A stretch of 64,000 nt of DNA from Avena insularis (Eukaryota; Streptophyta; Magnoliopsida; Poales; Poaceae): contig CM042684.1 of NCBI GenBank assembly GCA_023614405.1, positions 201,940,941-202,004,940 of the forward strand, given 5' to 3'. Shown one piece after another: positions 22,286 through 33,288 of the stretch. The position numbers and the translations under genes were made by a program. The notes beneath the pieces were generated by a model. It was not told the DNA's origin and did no database searches. It was given only the letters and a program-made list of their open reading frames with translations. The first letter of the stretch is position 1. Each line of letters opens with the position of its first letter.

Positions 22286-25098
22286 ATGTTTATGGAAAGC
22301 GAAGAAAGCGAAGATGGCAACTTCAACAACCAAGATGGTTTTGCCACGTGCCACAACTTATGGGTGCAACACCAAGAATTCAATGCCCAATTTGAGAGGC
22401 TTGAGAACCGACTTGATGAAACTTTTCGAGAATTCAACTACTGTGACCGGCAACGCCAAGTAGAGCACAATGCTCAATTCCAAGATCTTCACCAAGCTAT
22501 TGCCAACCTCGGCAACCGTCATGGACACCATTCAAGCTCGTCAAGTTCTTCTCGTGTGCGCTCCTCAAGTCATCATGGTGACTCCTTGCGCTCCCATTCT
22601 CATCATGGAGAACCCCACCACCACAATGGGGAACATCAAGCTCGTTAGCGCCATGAACAAGTGGTTGAGCCACAACATCAACAACCGCACCACGCAAGAC
22701 GTCATCGACACCATGATCACCGGGCGCATCCGCAAAACCAAGAAGAACATGGTCGCCCTCCACAACAAGCTATGGTACAAGCGCCACCACCACCCCAAGA
22801 ACAAGAACGCCATGGTGAACACAACCGCGTTGATAGGCGCCAACACCCGAACTATGACCATCGCCATCAACAACAAGTTCATCGAGCACCACAATGGGAT
22901 ACAAGTGATGATGACGAGGCTGCACACCGCGCGAGACGCAACAACCGCTATGCTCAACCCCACCATCGTCATCAACAACCAATGAATGCAAATGATCCCG
23001 AGCAAAGGCGTAGAAGAGACTTTGCGCATCAAGCTCCTTCTCCACCACCACGCGCACCAAGTGAAGCGAGCATAAGGCAAGATCGCCGCAACTACCATCG
23101 TGAACATGAAGAGGGCAAGTTTGGGAAGCTCAAGTTCATTATGCCCAAGTTCAAGGGAGAAGAAGACGCCGATGCATACATTGATTGGGAGCTCAAAGTT
23201 GACAAGATCTTCCGAGTCCACAACTACTCCGAAGAGAAGAAAGTTGCAATGGCATCCCTTGAGTTTGAGGACTATGCAAAATGTTTGATGGGGAGACTTC
23301 CAAAAGAACCATGAGAAGAATGAGGAAGCTCCAATTGAAATTTGGACCGAGATGAAGGAAGTGATGTACACACGCTTTGTCCCCGAGCATTATCGCCAAG
23401 ATCTCTTCGACAAGCTACAAAACTTGAAACAAGGCACCAAGTCAATTGAAGAGTTCTACAAGGAAATGGAGAAAACCATGATGCGAGCTGATGTGAGAGA
23501 ACTCGAAGAGCAAACCATAGCAACGTTCCTCAATGGTTTGAGTCGCCCAATAAGGAAGATTGTTGACTTTCAACCGTACAAGAACCTCACCGAGCTCCTC
23601 CATCAAGATACCAAAGCTGAGAGGCACTTGCAAAAGGAGAATGCATACAAAAATCCCAAGTCATACTTTGCATCCATCAATGCAAATGCTCCTACAAAGC
23701 CAACAAACCAAGCAAGCAAAGACCATGATAGCACCCTCCTCCAACACGACATCGGATAGTCAAGTCACTTTCTTCAAGTGTGGAGTGAAAGGTCACAAGT
23801 CATATGAGTGCACCAACTCACGAGTGATGCTTACGGATGAGAATGGCGCAACCTACTCCGTAAGTGAAGAGGAGTATGAAGCTCTCACTCAACGAGTTAT
23901 TGCAAGGACATCCACAATGGAAGAGGATAACACACTTGTATGCGAGCATGATCCGGGCCCCGCACTTGTCATAGTACAAATCTCGCCAACAAACTCCATC
24001 CCAAGAGAGGACCAACGCCTCAATATCTTCCAAACTCGTGCCGGAATTGATCGCAAGTCCATAAAAGTGATCATCGATGGAGGTAGTTGCCAAAACCTCG
24101 CAAGTACGGAGCTTTGTGAGAAACTCAAGTTGCAATGCATAGAGAACCCTCACCCCTACCAGGTCCAATGTCTTGATGACAATGGAGCACTCAAGATAAC
24201 ATCAAAGGTCCACGTCTCCTTCAAGATTGGACCATATGAAGATACTGTCGAGTGTGATGTCATGCCAATGTCCGTGTGCCACATGCTACTTGGAAGGCCA
24301 TGGCAATACGATAGAGAAGCAATACATCATGGTTCCACCAACCAATACTCCTTCAAGTGTAACGACAAGAAATTTGTGCTCCAACCCATGACGCCTAACC
24401 AAGTCATCGCATCCAACATGACACCCATTAACAAGATAAAGCAAGCTAAGGACCCTTGTGAGACGAGTGGTGAGAGAGTGAACCACCATCAAGAGAGTGA
24501 GTGCCACAAGCCAAAAATGAGTGGAAAAATCATGAGTGCCACGACGCAAGCCACAAAATATGAGAAGAGAGACTTGAATGTGACCCATACTAACAATCAT
24601 TCATACAATTCTCTCTCTTTGCTGTCGGTTTTGCAAGGTACCCAAGATACACCACCAACTACAAGGATAAGGATACAAGATCTGCACCCACAACATGATG
24701 GCAAGATGTACCACAAGCTCTTCAAAAAATTTGAGAATGGCTTCGACACTGGTGATCTGACCATGTACAATAAAAAGGCCAAGGACACACCCCCTTCCTT
24801 GCATGATGAACAAACATCATCGAGGTCGACTCGTTTTCAAGCAGGGGGAGATGATGTAGCCCAACATACGGAAACAACCTTTGGTCCACATCATGCCACG
24901 CTAATCATCACTCCAAAGGTGAACTCCTTCCATGCTTTGCCTTTTGTTGGTTATTATGCGAATGGAATCCTACTTGAGACAAATGCCCATGATGTGACTA
25001 GGTCCATGAACATGATGCCAAGGAGATGCAGCAAGGATGGCTCTGAGCCAAGACACCAAAGCAAGAGTCCTGGAAGAGAAGACGCAAGAAGCTGCTAA
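22286..25098 (+). pseudogene. gag: gag-protease of element C, broken
   Basis: Starts at ATG 22286 (MFMESEESEDGNFNNQ). A TAG at 22646-22648 interrupts the first frame, which resumes in phase (RHEQVVEPQH). The gag core is GKLKFIMPKFKGEEDADAYI then ELKVDKIFRVHNYSEEKKV. A base loss at about 23280 and another shift at about 23750 move the frame. The zinc knuckle FFKCGVKGHKSYEC has lost its first Cys. The retropepsin site is VIIDGGSCQNLAS and CHMLLGRPWQYD follows. The last frame passes through the polypurine tract into the LTR, ending at 25098. The protein would package RNA and self-process. With these breaks it is non-functional, although its length and order match gag-pro of element A. Confidence 0.88.
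24840..24851 (+). promoter_or_regulatory. Polypurine tract of element C
   Basis: A purine-rich run (AGCAGGGGGAGA) abuts the 3' LTR start TGATGTAG. Confidence 0.8.
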
Positions 25099-25891
25099 AG
25101 CAGGACCGGAGTCTCCGGACCAGCAGACCAGAGTCTTTGGTCTCCGACACCGGAGTCTCCGGCCTGACCTCGGACCGAGCCCCGAACCAGCGCCTGGGAC
25201 AGTAAGTGACCCCCTCCGGAGGTTGAACCAGAGATCGACCGGAGTCTTCAGCCCAGATCGGAGTCTCCGGACCGCTACACCGGAGTCTCCGGACCGAGCA
25301 TTGTGGGCCTGCACGCCTCAAGCTAGGCTTGGCCCATGTAACGCCCCAAACTTCCTGCTTATGCCTATTTTACCCCTAGCTCGTGGCTGGCCTATATATA
25401 TGACCCCACCCCTCCTTGAAACCCTAGAGATGATGATGAATTAAGGCATGTGCCTAACCCTAGATGGGAACCCTCCCTCTCAATAGTAAATCTATGAGTT
25501 GTACAAGGCCTTGGAGTCGGTGCCCTTATTCAAGTTGTTAAGACCCTCCTCAAGTGTTTGGTCTCTCCCTATCAAGGATTCTAGTAATGCTTGGTCTCTC
25601 CCCTTTTGGATTCTACTTGGATGCTACTCTCTCCTTGGTTTGGATTCTACCGTCTGCTTGCGATCTCTCCTTTGGTGATTCTACCGCAAGGTCTCTCGCC
25701 GAGGATTCTATTGGATTGGTTGTTCGAACCAACGGGAGCAAATCGAATTGGGTGTGATTTGGCGTGTGTTTGTATCTTTACCTTGCATTAGAGTTTTGTT
25801 CATCGTGTCCATTGTGTTTTCCCTCACTTCCGCCTCAAATCCGTGAAGATCGGGCCACTCCATGGGTAAATCCACAAGGAGACCCATAACA
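24852..25891 (+). repeat. 3' LTR of element C
   Basis: 1040 bp, same ends as the 5' LTR; TATATATA lies near 25393. Confidence 0.92.
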
Positions 25892-25926
25892 GTGGTGTTG
25901 TATCTTGCCGAGGCGCAGATGAAGGT

Positions 25927-27009
25927 TGTTATGGGGTAACCCCGTGGGTGGCCCGATCATCACGGATCTCGTGGTCAAATCGATGGGAAAGCGAGGGGAA
26001 ATGGAGAAGGTAGCGGAAGTGGACGCACACCTCGCGAAGAACACGATGAACACACGCAAAACTCACATGATACAAGGCCAATTGCTCTCATAGGTGGCCA
26101 CCGGTCCGATAGAATCCTCGCAAGGAAAGATTGGTCAACGTGCTCCCTCGATCCCAGGCGGAGAGGGAAGAACACCTTGGAGAGGGTCTTGACGTCTTGG
26201 TAAAGGGACACCAATGCCAAGGCCTTGTACAACGAGGGAGGCGCGATGCAAACTCGAACGAGGTGGTGACGATAGTCCATCCCCTTTGGTAGAAGGGGAT
26301 GAGGCAAAACTAGAGATTCCACAAAGGGGGTTTTCTTTAGTCTATCATCTATGCATAGGCTTACATGAGGGGGTGGGGGCACTATATATAGGCCAGCCAC
26401 TAGTTCAAGGGTACTTTAGGAATAAATGGGGAAAGTCTAGGCGGACTAAGGGGTACATGGGCCAAAGGCCCAGCTGGCGGTGCGAAGGCCCATACGCTCA
26501 GGCCAGAGACTCCGGTGTGGGTTCTAGAGACTCCGGTGTGGGCTGGAGACTCCGGTGTGGGCTGGAGACTTCGGTCTATCTCTGGTGTTGTCTCCGGAGG
26601 GGCCTTCTGGCTGTCCTCGAGCTCGATCTAGGGGTCAGTCCAGAGATGGGTCCGGAGACTCCGGGGTCTGCAGGCCGGAGACTCTGGTGTCTTTAGGCCA
26701 GAGACTCCGGTGTGGCCGGAGACTCCGATGTGCGTAGGCCGGAGACTGCGGTGCTCCAGCTACTGCTTCTTCCGTCTTCTCTTCCAAGCCTCCATCTTGT
26801 CGTGCTTGGTGCTCCAGTCTTTCTCCCATGCCTCCGTACTTGTCAGTATGAACCTATCATGAATACATGACGGAGTATGAAGTATTATACCATTCAATGG
26901 GGTAGGAAGTGGGCTCGCATAGAGGAACGGATTCACCTTTGGAGTCCATGACGACTTGGCATAAGTTGGAGACCATGATGTGGTAACGACCGAAGGTCAG
27001 GCTACATCA
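25927..27009 (-). mobile_element. Solo LTR, family D (copy D1)
   Basis: Runs TGTTATGGGG to CTACATCA, 1083 bp, with target duplication AAGGT at 25922-25926 and 27010-27014. It lies 35 bp from the end of element C, inside the same DNA transposon. It matches the LTRs at 34981, 40192 and 61622. On the minus strand it has CTATATATAGTGCCCCC as TATA region (about 26382-26392) and seven or more GGAGACTCCGG words (26505-26750). Confidence 0.93.
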
Positions 27010-27727
27010 AAGGTTGTTGAGGTGATGCCGGACCTTGCCAAGGTGGAGCTTGTCGTGGTGGTGCAAATGGGACTTGGCGCTTGTGTCGGTGGAGGTGGAG
27101 GTGTTGTAGCTGGTGGCGAGGCAGGACCTGCAAACATGTGCACGTACTTGGGAAGCTACCGGTTGCTCTGAAATACTACAAAAGCACAACATTTAGAAAG
27201 GAGCTGCATTTATACGTCGATCAAAGCCAAATTATTCTGCCCCAAAAACTAGGGTTCTTCATCTCCTTACTGTAACTCTCTTCAAATCCCTCACCAAAAG
27301 TAGAAATTGAAGAATTTTTAGAATTTCTCACGAATCTTACCCACTGAAACAATATGGGATCGTCAGAATCCATGGCCTGCATCCTCCAAGCTAGCGCGCC
27401 GCCGAATACGACATGTTTGCTCGATAGAAGGAAGACGACCACGCTGGACTACTTAACAGTGGGCTAAAATTTACTAATGGGCTATTAGTGTGGTTTATGT
27501 GTTCTATGCAAAACATTACCACAAAAATTGGTGTTTTGTGAAAAAGATCACTAAGGTTGTGGTTTTGTGATCAAATGGCACCAACATGTGGTGCTAACTG
27601 AGAAAATCTTCTCCGCTCCATTAGAAGTTGACATGAATACCATCAAACTTGTATTCATAAAGGCATTCGAGGAAGCAAGAAGGATCATCTTTGTATTATT
27701 AGTACTCAGCTTTTAGTGGCTAGTTGA

Positions 27728-27909
27728 TCTTGCCCTACTACTATATTTTTTAAATAATACGATTTATTTAACAAATTTCATGAATAATACACGAATTTGA
27801 GGAATTGTGAATCTAGCGCGGCATTTGTTAAATTAGTCGTACTATTCGTGAATTATTCGTGAAATTTGTTGAAGAAATCGTATTATTTTTAAAAAAATAG
27901 CCGTACTGC
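27728..27909. mobile_element. Fold-back MITE
   Basis: The arms ATTTTTTAAATAATACGATTT (left, about 27747) and AAATCGTATTATTTTTAAAAA (right, about 27874) are near-perfect inverted complements. They are extended by AACAAATTTCATGAATAAT and its match ATTATTCGTGAAATTTGTT. AT-rich hairpin of about 180 bp with no coding. Confidence 0.7.
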
Positions 27910-28660
27910 TGGCAACGCGAGCAAGGGCTCCTTTCATCGCAAATACTTTGCCTTGTTTTTTTAAATGCTCCTCCACCCAAAATTCTGTCTCGTCGCTGCC
28001 TTTCGTGACAGAAAAGGCTCCTAGATGAAGGAGAATCATCATCCCTCTCTCCTCCTCAGTGCGGCATTGGCTTCTATGTCCACTCTTGCATCTATGCCTG
28101 GCACTTGTTTAGGCGAGAAGCATTGCAGTAGTCACCTCTTCCTTCCCATGTAAGCTTCCGTGCAATGGAGTACAACCGTGCAGGCACAGCAGTGCAGAGA
28201 AGGTTGGGGCTCGTGGTGGTCCAGGCCAACTTTCCTTCTATTTGCCTCGTGCTTCTTCCCAAAAATGAGCTCTGGCTGGATGTTTTCTTTCTCTTCCATA
28301 TTAGGCTCCTCTTCATAGTACTAAATAACTTAGGCTAGTAAAACTTTCACATGTTACTACACTACCTACAAAGTGTACTGGGTGAAAACAAGTATACACT
28401 GTTACTTTTTATAGATGTGGCTCTTTCATATTTTTTGAGCTTTACCTATTACAGAGCATAATTTTATATAGTGATGATATGTCATACTTTATTATTATGT
28501 GGGTCATGTGCCAACTTACTAATAAAAGGGTGGCGCACAAATAGAAAGAGGCCACTAATCTTTTCCAACTAAACCAGGAATTTGTAAATAATAAGGCCTC
28601 AAAATATACAAAAAGGACCCTAGTATAGAGAGGAAAGGCACAATCAGCTAGAGATTCATT
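27910..28660. other. No gene seen
   Basis: AT-rich flank of the SINA-like gene. 28430-28495 resembles the transposon arm at about 32600 (TTTTATATA-GTGATGATATGTCATAC), so a related DNA-element remnant is likely. A minus frame of 74 codons at 28092-28316 has no recognisable features. Confidence 0.4.
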
Positions 28661-28675
28661 GATTATCAGCTGTGG

Positions 28676-28684
28676 TATATAAAA
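28676..28684 (+). promoter_or_regulatory. TATA box of the SINA-like pseudogene
   Basis: TATATAAAA lies 59 bases upstream of the ATG at 28743, a plausible core promoter distance for a short plant leader. Confidence 0.5.
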
Positions 28685-28742
28685 GAAGGGCACGGCTCGA
28701 GGACAGATCAGAGAGTCCTCATTTTTCCCCACCCAAATCACA

Positions 28743-29337
28743 ATGGTTGGGACGGTCACTCTGAAGATGGAAGCCACCGTTCTCAACTGTTCCTCTTGCT
28801 CCCAGCCCCTCAAGCCCCGACGGGTCTACAAGGTCTCTCCATTTCTCTCTCACAATCCATTGATTTTTCTTTTGTCGGTTCGTCCGTGCAACTATTTTAT
28901 TTTTCGAACTTCTGTTTGTATAGTGCGTGGATATTCATCTAGTCCGCCACCGCTGTGTCCGCAAGATCACCTCCTGCCAGAATTGTGAGCACCCTAGCGG
29001 CGGATTCACCCACGATCCTGCCATGGAAGCCATCCTATCAGTGGCTAGGGTCGAGTGCACCTACAAAGGCTGCATTAGTTTTCTGCCCTGCTACGAACTC
29101 CACGAGCACGTAATCATGTGCCGATATGCTCCCTACACTTGCACGAAGACCGGCTGTGACTTTGCCGCCCCGCCGCCAGCGCTCATCGCCCACCTCGAAG
29201 CGGTCCACTCGATCCAAGTGCACAAGATCCAGTATCCACCACCAAAGCTTTCCAGGAGCTAGTGCTGCTACCGGGCGAGCCATCCCGCCAGCTCATCATC
29301 GTTGGGGAGCAAGACGGTGCCGTGTTCGTCCCAAGAA
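28743..29337 (+). pseudogene. SINA/SIAH-like E3 ubiquitin ligase, frameshifted and truncated
   Basis: Exon 1 (28743-28832) encodes MVGTVTLKMEATVLNCSSCS with a CxxC pair. A 91-bp GT-AG intron in phase 0 (28833-28923) follows. Exon 2 opens with a degenerate second half of the RING (CVDIHLVRHRC, CQNC) and then the SIAH zinc finger (CTYKGC, HEHVIMC, CTKTGCDF, HLEAVH). The frame stops at 29262 just after VHKIQY. A different frame then carries a TRAF-like start (FQELVLLPGEPSRQLIIVGE, DGAVFV), so a one-base shift near 29250 broke the gene. Homology ends near 29337, well short of the usual 270-320 residues. SINA proteins ubiquitinate substrates through RING and bind them through the TRAF-like domain; both are damaged here. 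Confidence 0.8.
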
Positions 29338-29339
29338 AT

Positions 29340-30020
29340 AAGGCTCCCTTATTTTTGTTTTTTGTTTGACCAAGATTTACTCTAAATATATATAAAGAAT
29401 GTTGGTACTGTACAAATTTAGCATCATTGGAAAGTTGTTTCAATACGAATTCAACGAAACAAATTTTACACATATAAGTAAATTTTAGTTGCTCCATTTA
29501 TTCGGTCGAACTTTACTTTGGAGCGCGCGTGCGCCTTATTCCTTGAAACAGAGGTACTAGATCAGTTCGGTGGATGTACTCTCCTGAGTATTTTCATGAA
29601 GTCTTAACTTCTGATGGGTTGGGTGGATCAGTGGATGTACTCTGCTGAGTAGTAAGCTAAATAGGATTAAGGATCTCTGTTTAGGAAGGCCAGGCTAATT
29701 CGCAATACTACCAAGTAGATGAACTCTAATTAATTTATGCATGCACGACTAGTTTTACATGCATGAGATGCTAGATAAAAAAGGGGAACATGATGAGAGA
29801 TGAAACAACATGCATTGGGATATTGAGAGAAAATAGAGATATCTAAATTAATGAGTCACGGGAATTAAGACAGTTAAGAGGATAGGTCTTATTATAATTT
29901 CTAACAATTTTAAAAGCTCTCTGGCCTAATTATCCCAAACAGAGGTAGGAGTACTGGTGAACATAAATTCGGGAGTACTAGTATGTACTACTACTAGTAC
30001 AATAGTGGAGTACGGTAGTA
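29340..30020. other. AT-rich, transposon remnants, no gene
   Basis: 29370-29520 (TTGACCAAGATTTACTCTAA through CGGTCGAACTTTACTTTGG) resembles the interior of a grass Stowaway-like MITE and probably replaced the end of the SINA-like gene. TACTCTCCTGAGTA/TACTCTGCTGAGTA is duplicated at about 29577 and 29638. The GTACTACTAGTAC microsatellite near 29980 resembles that at 80 and 1545. Confidence 0.4.
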
Positions 30021-30026
30021 GTAGTA

Positions 30027-30138
30027 CTCCCCTCCGATTCATATTAATTGTCACTAGATTCGATGTACTCGTATCTAGCACTACAACATGTCTAGATACA
30101 TCCAATTTTGTGACAAGTAAATATAGCCATTTTTGGAG
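30027..30138. mobile_element. Stowaway-type MITE
   Basis: 112 bp from CTCCCCTCCGATTCATATTA to TATAGCCATTTTTGGAG, flanked by TA at 30025-30026 and 30139-30140. Ends and the internal GTCACTAGATTCGATGTA / TCTAGATACATC words are inverted complements. Confidence 0.8.
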
Positions 30139-30139
30139 T

Positions 30140-30740
30140 AGTACTAGTTTGGTTGGAAGAAATCATATTTTTTCCGCAGTAGGGACGGTGGTTTTTTGCT
30201 AGTAGTACTAGTAAATAGCAGGTAGTAGTAATATATATATGTTTATACTTTACTAACTCAACATACATTCGGGCAATCGACAAATGTTCATCTTGCGGTT
30301 CTGCTGCTACAGTGCTACTAGCAGTTTTTCATGTGCCCATTCACCCTCAGTCTTTTAGCAGTACTCCGCCTAAGTAGTATAAATGGAATTACTCAAAGAA
30401 AGTCTCTACCACTATAAAATTATACTCTGCCATGGTTGTTGATTGACAAGACAATCCATTGAGGTGGGGTGGGCTGTTGGCGTGTGCTATGATGCCTACT
30501 CCTACTAGCACTCTACAGTCAAAATAAAAGAAACAGCTATGATTCCTTGCATTAATTCTTGTCTCCGCCCCTTGCATGCCTGTAGTATATACATGCATTA
30601 ACTTCTGCGAGTAGTATAGTACAAGTAGGAGTAGTACTAAGCAAGGATATACCGAAACGCAAAGATATACTCGTAAGTCACATGGTGTACCATTATGAGT
30701 CTTCGTCTTCTTCTTAGGTCTACTTGCACTTGCCCTTGCC
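30140..30740. other. No gene seen; 3' flank of the exonuclease gene
   Basis: Contains AGTAGTACTAGTA-type microsatellites (about 30195-30235 and 30610-30645). A short Lys/Arg-rich frame lies just after the exonuclease stop on the minus strand, which could be remnant C-terminal coding. Confidence 0.4.
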
Positions 30741-30748
30741 CTTCTTCC

Positions 30749-32284
30749 TTAGTTCTTTTTTTGCTTGAACATTTCGAGAGTTTGTTGACCCCTCTCGAAG
30801 TTCACTATCCGCATGTATACCTCGTAGGTCACGTAGGCGTCGAGGCTTGCATACTTGATCTGCTCTTCGGTCAGGGGAATGTTCCCCCACTGCTTGTGAT
30901 GAGGATATCCCTACAGTTACACCTACCCCAATTGCTAATGAAGATGTTCCAATTGCAAAGAAGGATCAATCCAATGAGATAAGGATTGGACCAATCACAA
31001 GAGCTCGTGCTAAGCTACTAGAACAACAGGTGAACTTGCTTCTTAATGAACCTGGTGTTTTAATTAATGAGAATTTTATACTACCTAAGTCTTTGAATTA
31101 TTGCATGATCAGGTACTTAGGAGAAGAAGGCGTATCATGGAGCGAGGAGCTAATGGAACAAGGCGTGTTGATCAATGAAGAATGCGCGAGGGAGGAGAGG
31201 GAGGAAGCGCAAGGAGAACACAAGATTGAAGATCAACACTTGGTGGACAATCTCTGCCGCGGCATAGAAACGCCACTTTTCTCTGCCACGGTAGGCTGCC
31301 GCGGCATAGAAACAGATTCCTTTTCTGCCAGGGCAGGCTACCGCGGCAGAGAAACATGCCCGAATTCTGCCACGGAAGATACCTGAACCGAACACAACTT
31401 TAGGTCGGTTTGTATCCCTAGGCCGCCGCCCCTTGGACCCATAAATAGATGGGGGCGCTTAGCTTTATTCTTTAGACCATGTTAAATATTTTGGAGATGT
31501 TTCTTTCATAGACCCTCTGGAATTACTCTGTGTTTGAATTACCAACTATAATTGAGTGTAATCTATTGTTCCATTGGGAATTAGTAGATTGCATACTATC
31601 GTTCGTGGTCATGGCTACGTGCGCAATACCATGGTGTTGTGAATATCCTACAAGGTTCGAGAGCTATTGCATTGGCATCAGGGATCAAGCGGGAGAGTTC
31701 ATAGCTACATGCTAGTTATATATCATCCACCATAATCTTCTACAAGTGCTTGCTGAGAAGATCGGGCCAACCCCTATCAGCTTGTGGTCCACATCCTCCT
31801 TCTTCTTCTTCATGACTTTGTAACGGATGTCTATGAGGGCCACCACATAGTCAGCCAAAGAATCCTTCTCATTCGTGGAGCTGGCAGGCTTCCACCTCTT
31901 CTCGATGTCCACGAAGTTCTTCACTAGTACTAGAGAACGCCTAAGCATGGTACGGTCGTTGTCGATGTCGACGCCTGCAAAGGAAATGTTTTGGTTGGCG
32001 AGGAACTCTGCTAGCTTTAAGCATGGCTGGTCGGCCTGGCAGATCTGGTAGACCAAGCAATCCATGCCCACACATAGTTGGACGACAGTAGCCTTCTGCG
32101 TTGATGATTGCTCGTTGGTGTACTCGACGTCGAGGCCAACAATCTTGTCGTCCATTTCCTCCAGGAGCTTTTGGATTTTCTCGATGTAATCGTTCACCAC
32201 CGACGCTCTATTGGTATATGCCACCTATAGTGTGGTGTTGCCAGGGTCCACGAAGTAGTACATCTTGTCCAACGACGCCACCAT
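30749..32284 (-). pseudogene. WRN-type 3'-5' exonuclease domain gene, split by a solo LTR
   Basis: Starts at ATG 32282-32284 (MVASLDKMYYFVDPGN), meets an in-frame TAG at 32225-32227, and continues AYTNRASVVNDYIEKIQ. Exo I shows as KIVGLDVEYTNE (DxE) and the Exo II region as NISFAGVDIDND. A solo LTR interrupts it at 31780. Beyond it, HKQWGNIPLTEEQIKYASLD then AYVTYEVY is the Exo III motif, and the frame ends with TAA at 30749-30751. Excising the LTR and one GCTTG copy restores the frame exactly. DEDDy exonucleases of this type remove 3' nucleotides from DNA or RNA; plants have a multi-copy family of such small proteins. About 210 residues with no intron visible. The stop plus the insertion make it a pseudogene. 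Confidence 0.85.
30897..31779 (+). mobile_element. Solo LTR, family B, inserted in the exonuclease gene
   Basis: 883 bp from TGATGAGGATATCCC to CCCCTATCA, target duplication GCTTG at 30892-30896 and 31780-31784. It aligns along its length with the solo LTR at 4047/12719-13609. The first 300 bp carry a coding tail with GPITRARAKLLEQQVNLL and LNEPGVLINENF. Imperfect CTGCCGCGGCAGA-like inverted words occur at 31255-31375, and CATAAATAGATGG near 31440 may be a TATA region. Confidence 0.93.
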
Positions 32285-32493
32285 GGATTGTGATTGGCGC
32301 CTTCTTTTGTTTTGCAGAGGTCTGGCCGGGTGTCAAAAAAGGAATGGGATAGAGAAGAAAGGAACCGCTAGGAAGATCAGGAGATGCATGCATGAGCGGT
32401 TCTAGAGACGAAAGCGCATGCAGTACCCCCCAGCCCCGCCCACGTACTCCTATAGAATATAATTTATTTACGGATCAGTTTTACGGACGCGGA

Positions 32494-33160
32494 TTATTTA
32501 CGACTATAGGTTGATTTCTAGATTATACAAAAAGTATAAGAACCAAACACACGGGATACTTTATGAACGAAGCTCGAAAGTATAAATATTTTTTGAGTTT
32601 CACCTACTACTATAATTTTATATAAAAATGATATGTCATACTTATATTATCTGATTCTCACGTGCAAGGCACTTGCAACTCACTAGTTATTTCTTATCTT
32701 ATCTTATCTTACCACTATATCTCTACCATTATAATGGAGCAGTTTTGAATTGGATCCTTAGCACCAATCCTTACCGTTGGGTTGTTAGATCCAATGGTTC
32801 AAAGCACATGGATTCGTGTTGAATTTTACCTAGAGGAAACTCCACCATTTTCGAGAACCATCTTGTCACCACCCCCAAAATTTCATAGCATAGTAGGTTG
32901 TATTCTCTCTACTACTACAATGGAGCAGTTTTGAATTGGATCCGTAGCACCAATCCTCACCGTTGGGCTGTTAGATCTAATGGTTCAGAGGAGCTGGATT
33001 CATGTTGAATAGTACCTAGACGTCCGACAAATCACCACTATATAAAATTTTAATAGGTAAAGCATAAAAAATATAAATTTGATCAACATCTATAAAGTAT
33101 GGGTGTATATTTGGTTCTTGTACTTTTATATAATTTAGAAGTCAATGATTATTAGCTATC
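32494..33160. mobile_element. Candidate DNA transposon with ~130-bp TIRs
   Basis: 32494-32640 and 33010-33160 are imperfect inverted complements: AAAAAGTATAAGAACCAAA against its counterpart near 33105-33125, ATACTTTATGAA against ATAAAGTATGGG, AATTTTATATA against TATATAAAATT. The centre carries a direct duplication (about 32730-32835 and 32925-33025) with AATGGAGCAGTTTTGAATTG and CACCGTTGGG. Non-coding. Exact ends and target duplication are not resolved. Confidence 0.5.
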
Positions 33161-33288
33161 TAAAAATTGAAAATTCTGGTAACATGGTATAGAGAAATGA
33201 GGGAGAATATTCTAGAATGATGGAGAAGTGTGTTTTGAGTTTTGTGCATACCATTCATTGTGATGAAGACTACCAATAAAATCTTCTA

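Larger units (their letters stand above)
19990..25891 (+). mobile_element. Non-autonomous Ty3/Gypsy element, family C (gag-protease only)
   Basis: LTRs at 19990-21022 and 24852-25891 are flanked by the target duplication GTGGT (19985-19989 and 25892-25896). Primer site and polypurine tract are in place on the plus strand. The 3.8-kb internal region encodes gag and retropepsin only. After the LLSVLQ motif, which in element A leads directly into reverse transcriptase, the sequence jumps to a short unrelated tail and then the polypurine tract. RT, RNase H and integrase are absent and would have to come from another element. The LTRs differ by many substitutions and small indels, so the insertion is not young. 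Confidence 0.93.
19403..27603. mobile_element. DNA transposon with ~105-bp TIRs, split by two LTR insertions
   Basis: The left end (19403-19511) and right end (27493-27603) are long imperfect inverted complements. Shared blocks include TTTATGTGTT, ATTACCACAAAA, TTGGTGTTTTGT and CACCAACAT. Removing element C and solo LTR D1 leaves about 1.2 kb. Long TIRs on a short element fit a non-autonomous Mutator-like element, but I found no clear 9-bp target duplication. The emptied interior has an exon-like start on the minus strand: ATGCAGGCCATGGATTCTGAC, a frame reading MDSDDPILFQW, and a GTAAG donor at 27336-27340. A Pro/Gln-rich stretch follows that is open in several frames. This could be a captured gene fragment (Pack-MULE). 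Confidence 0.6.

Noticed and set aside
22565..23371. A 268-codon minus-strand frame
   Set aside because: Antisense to gag of element C. Its hydrophobic look comes from the complementary His/Arg/Asn codons.
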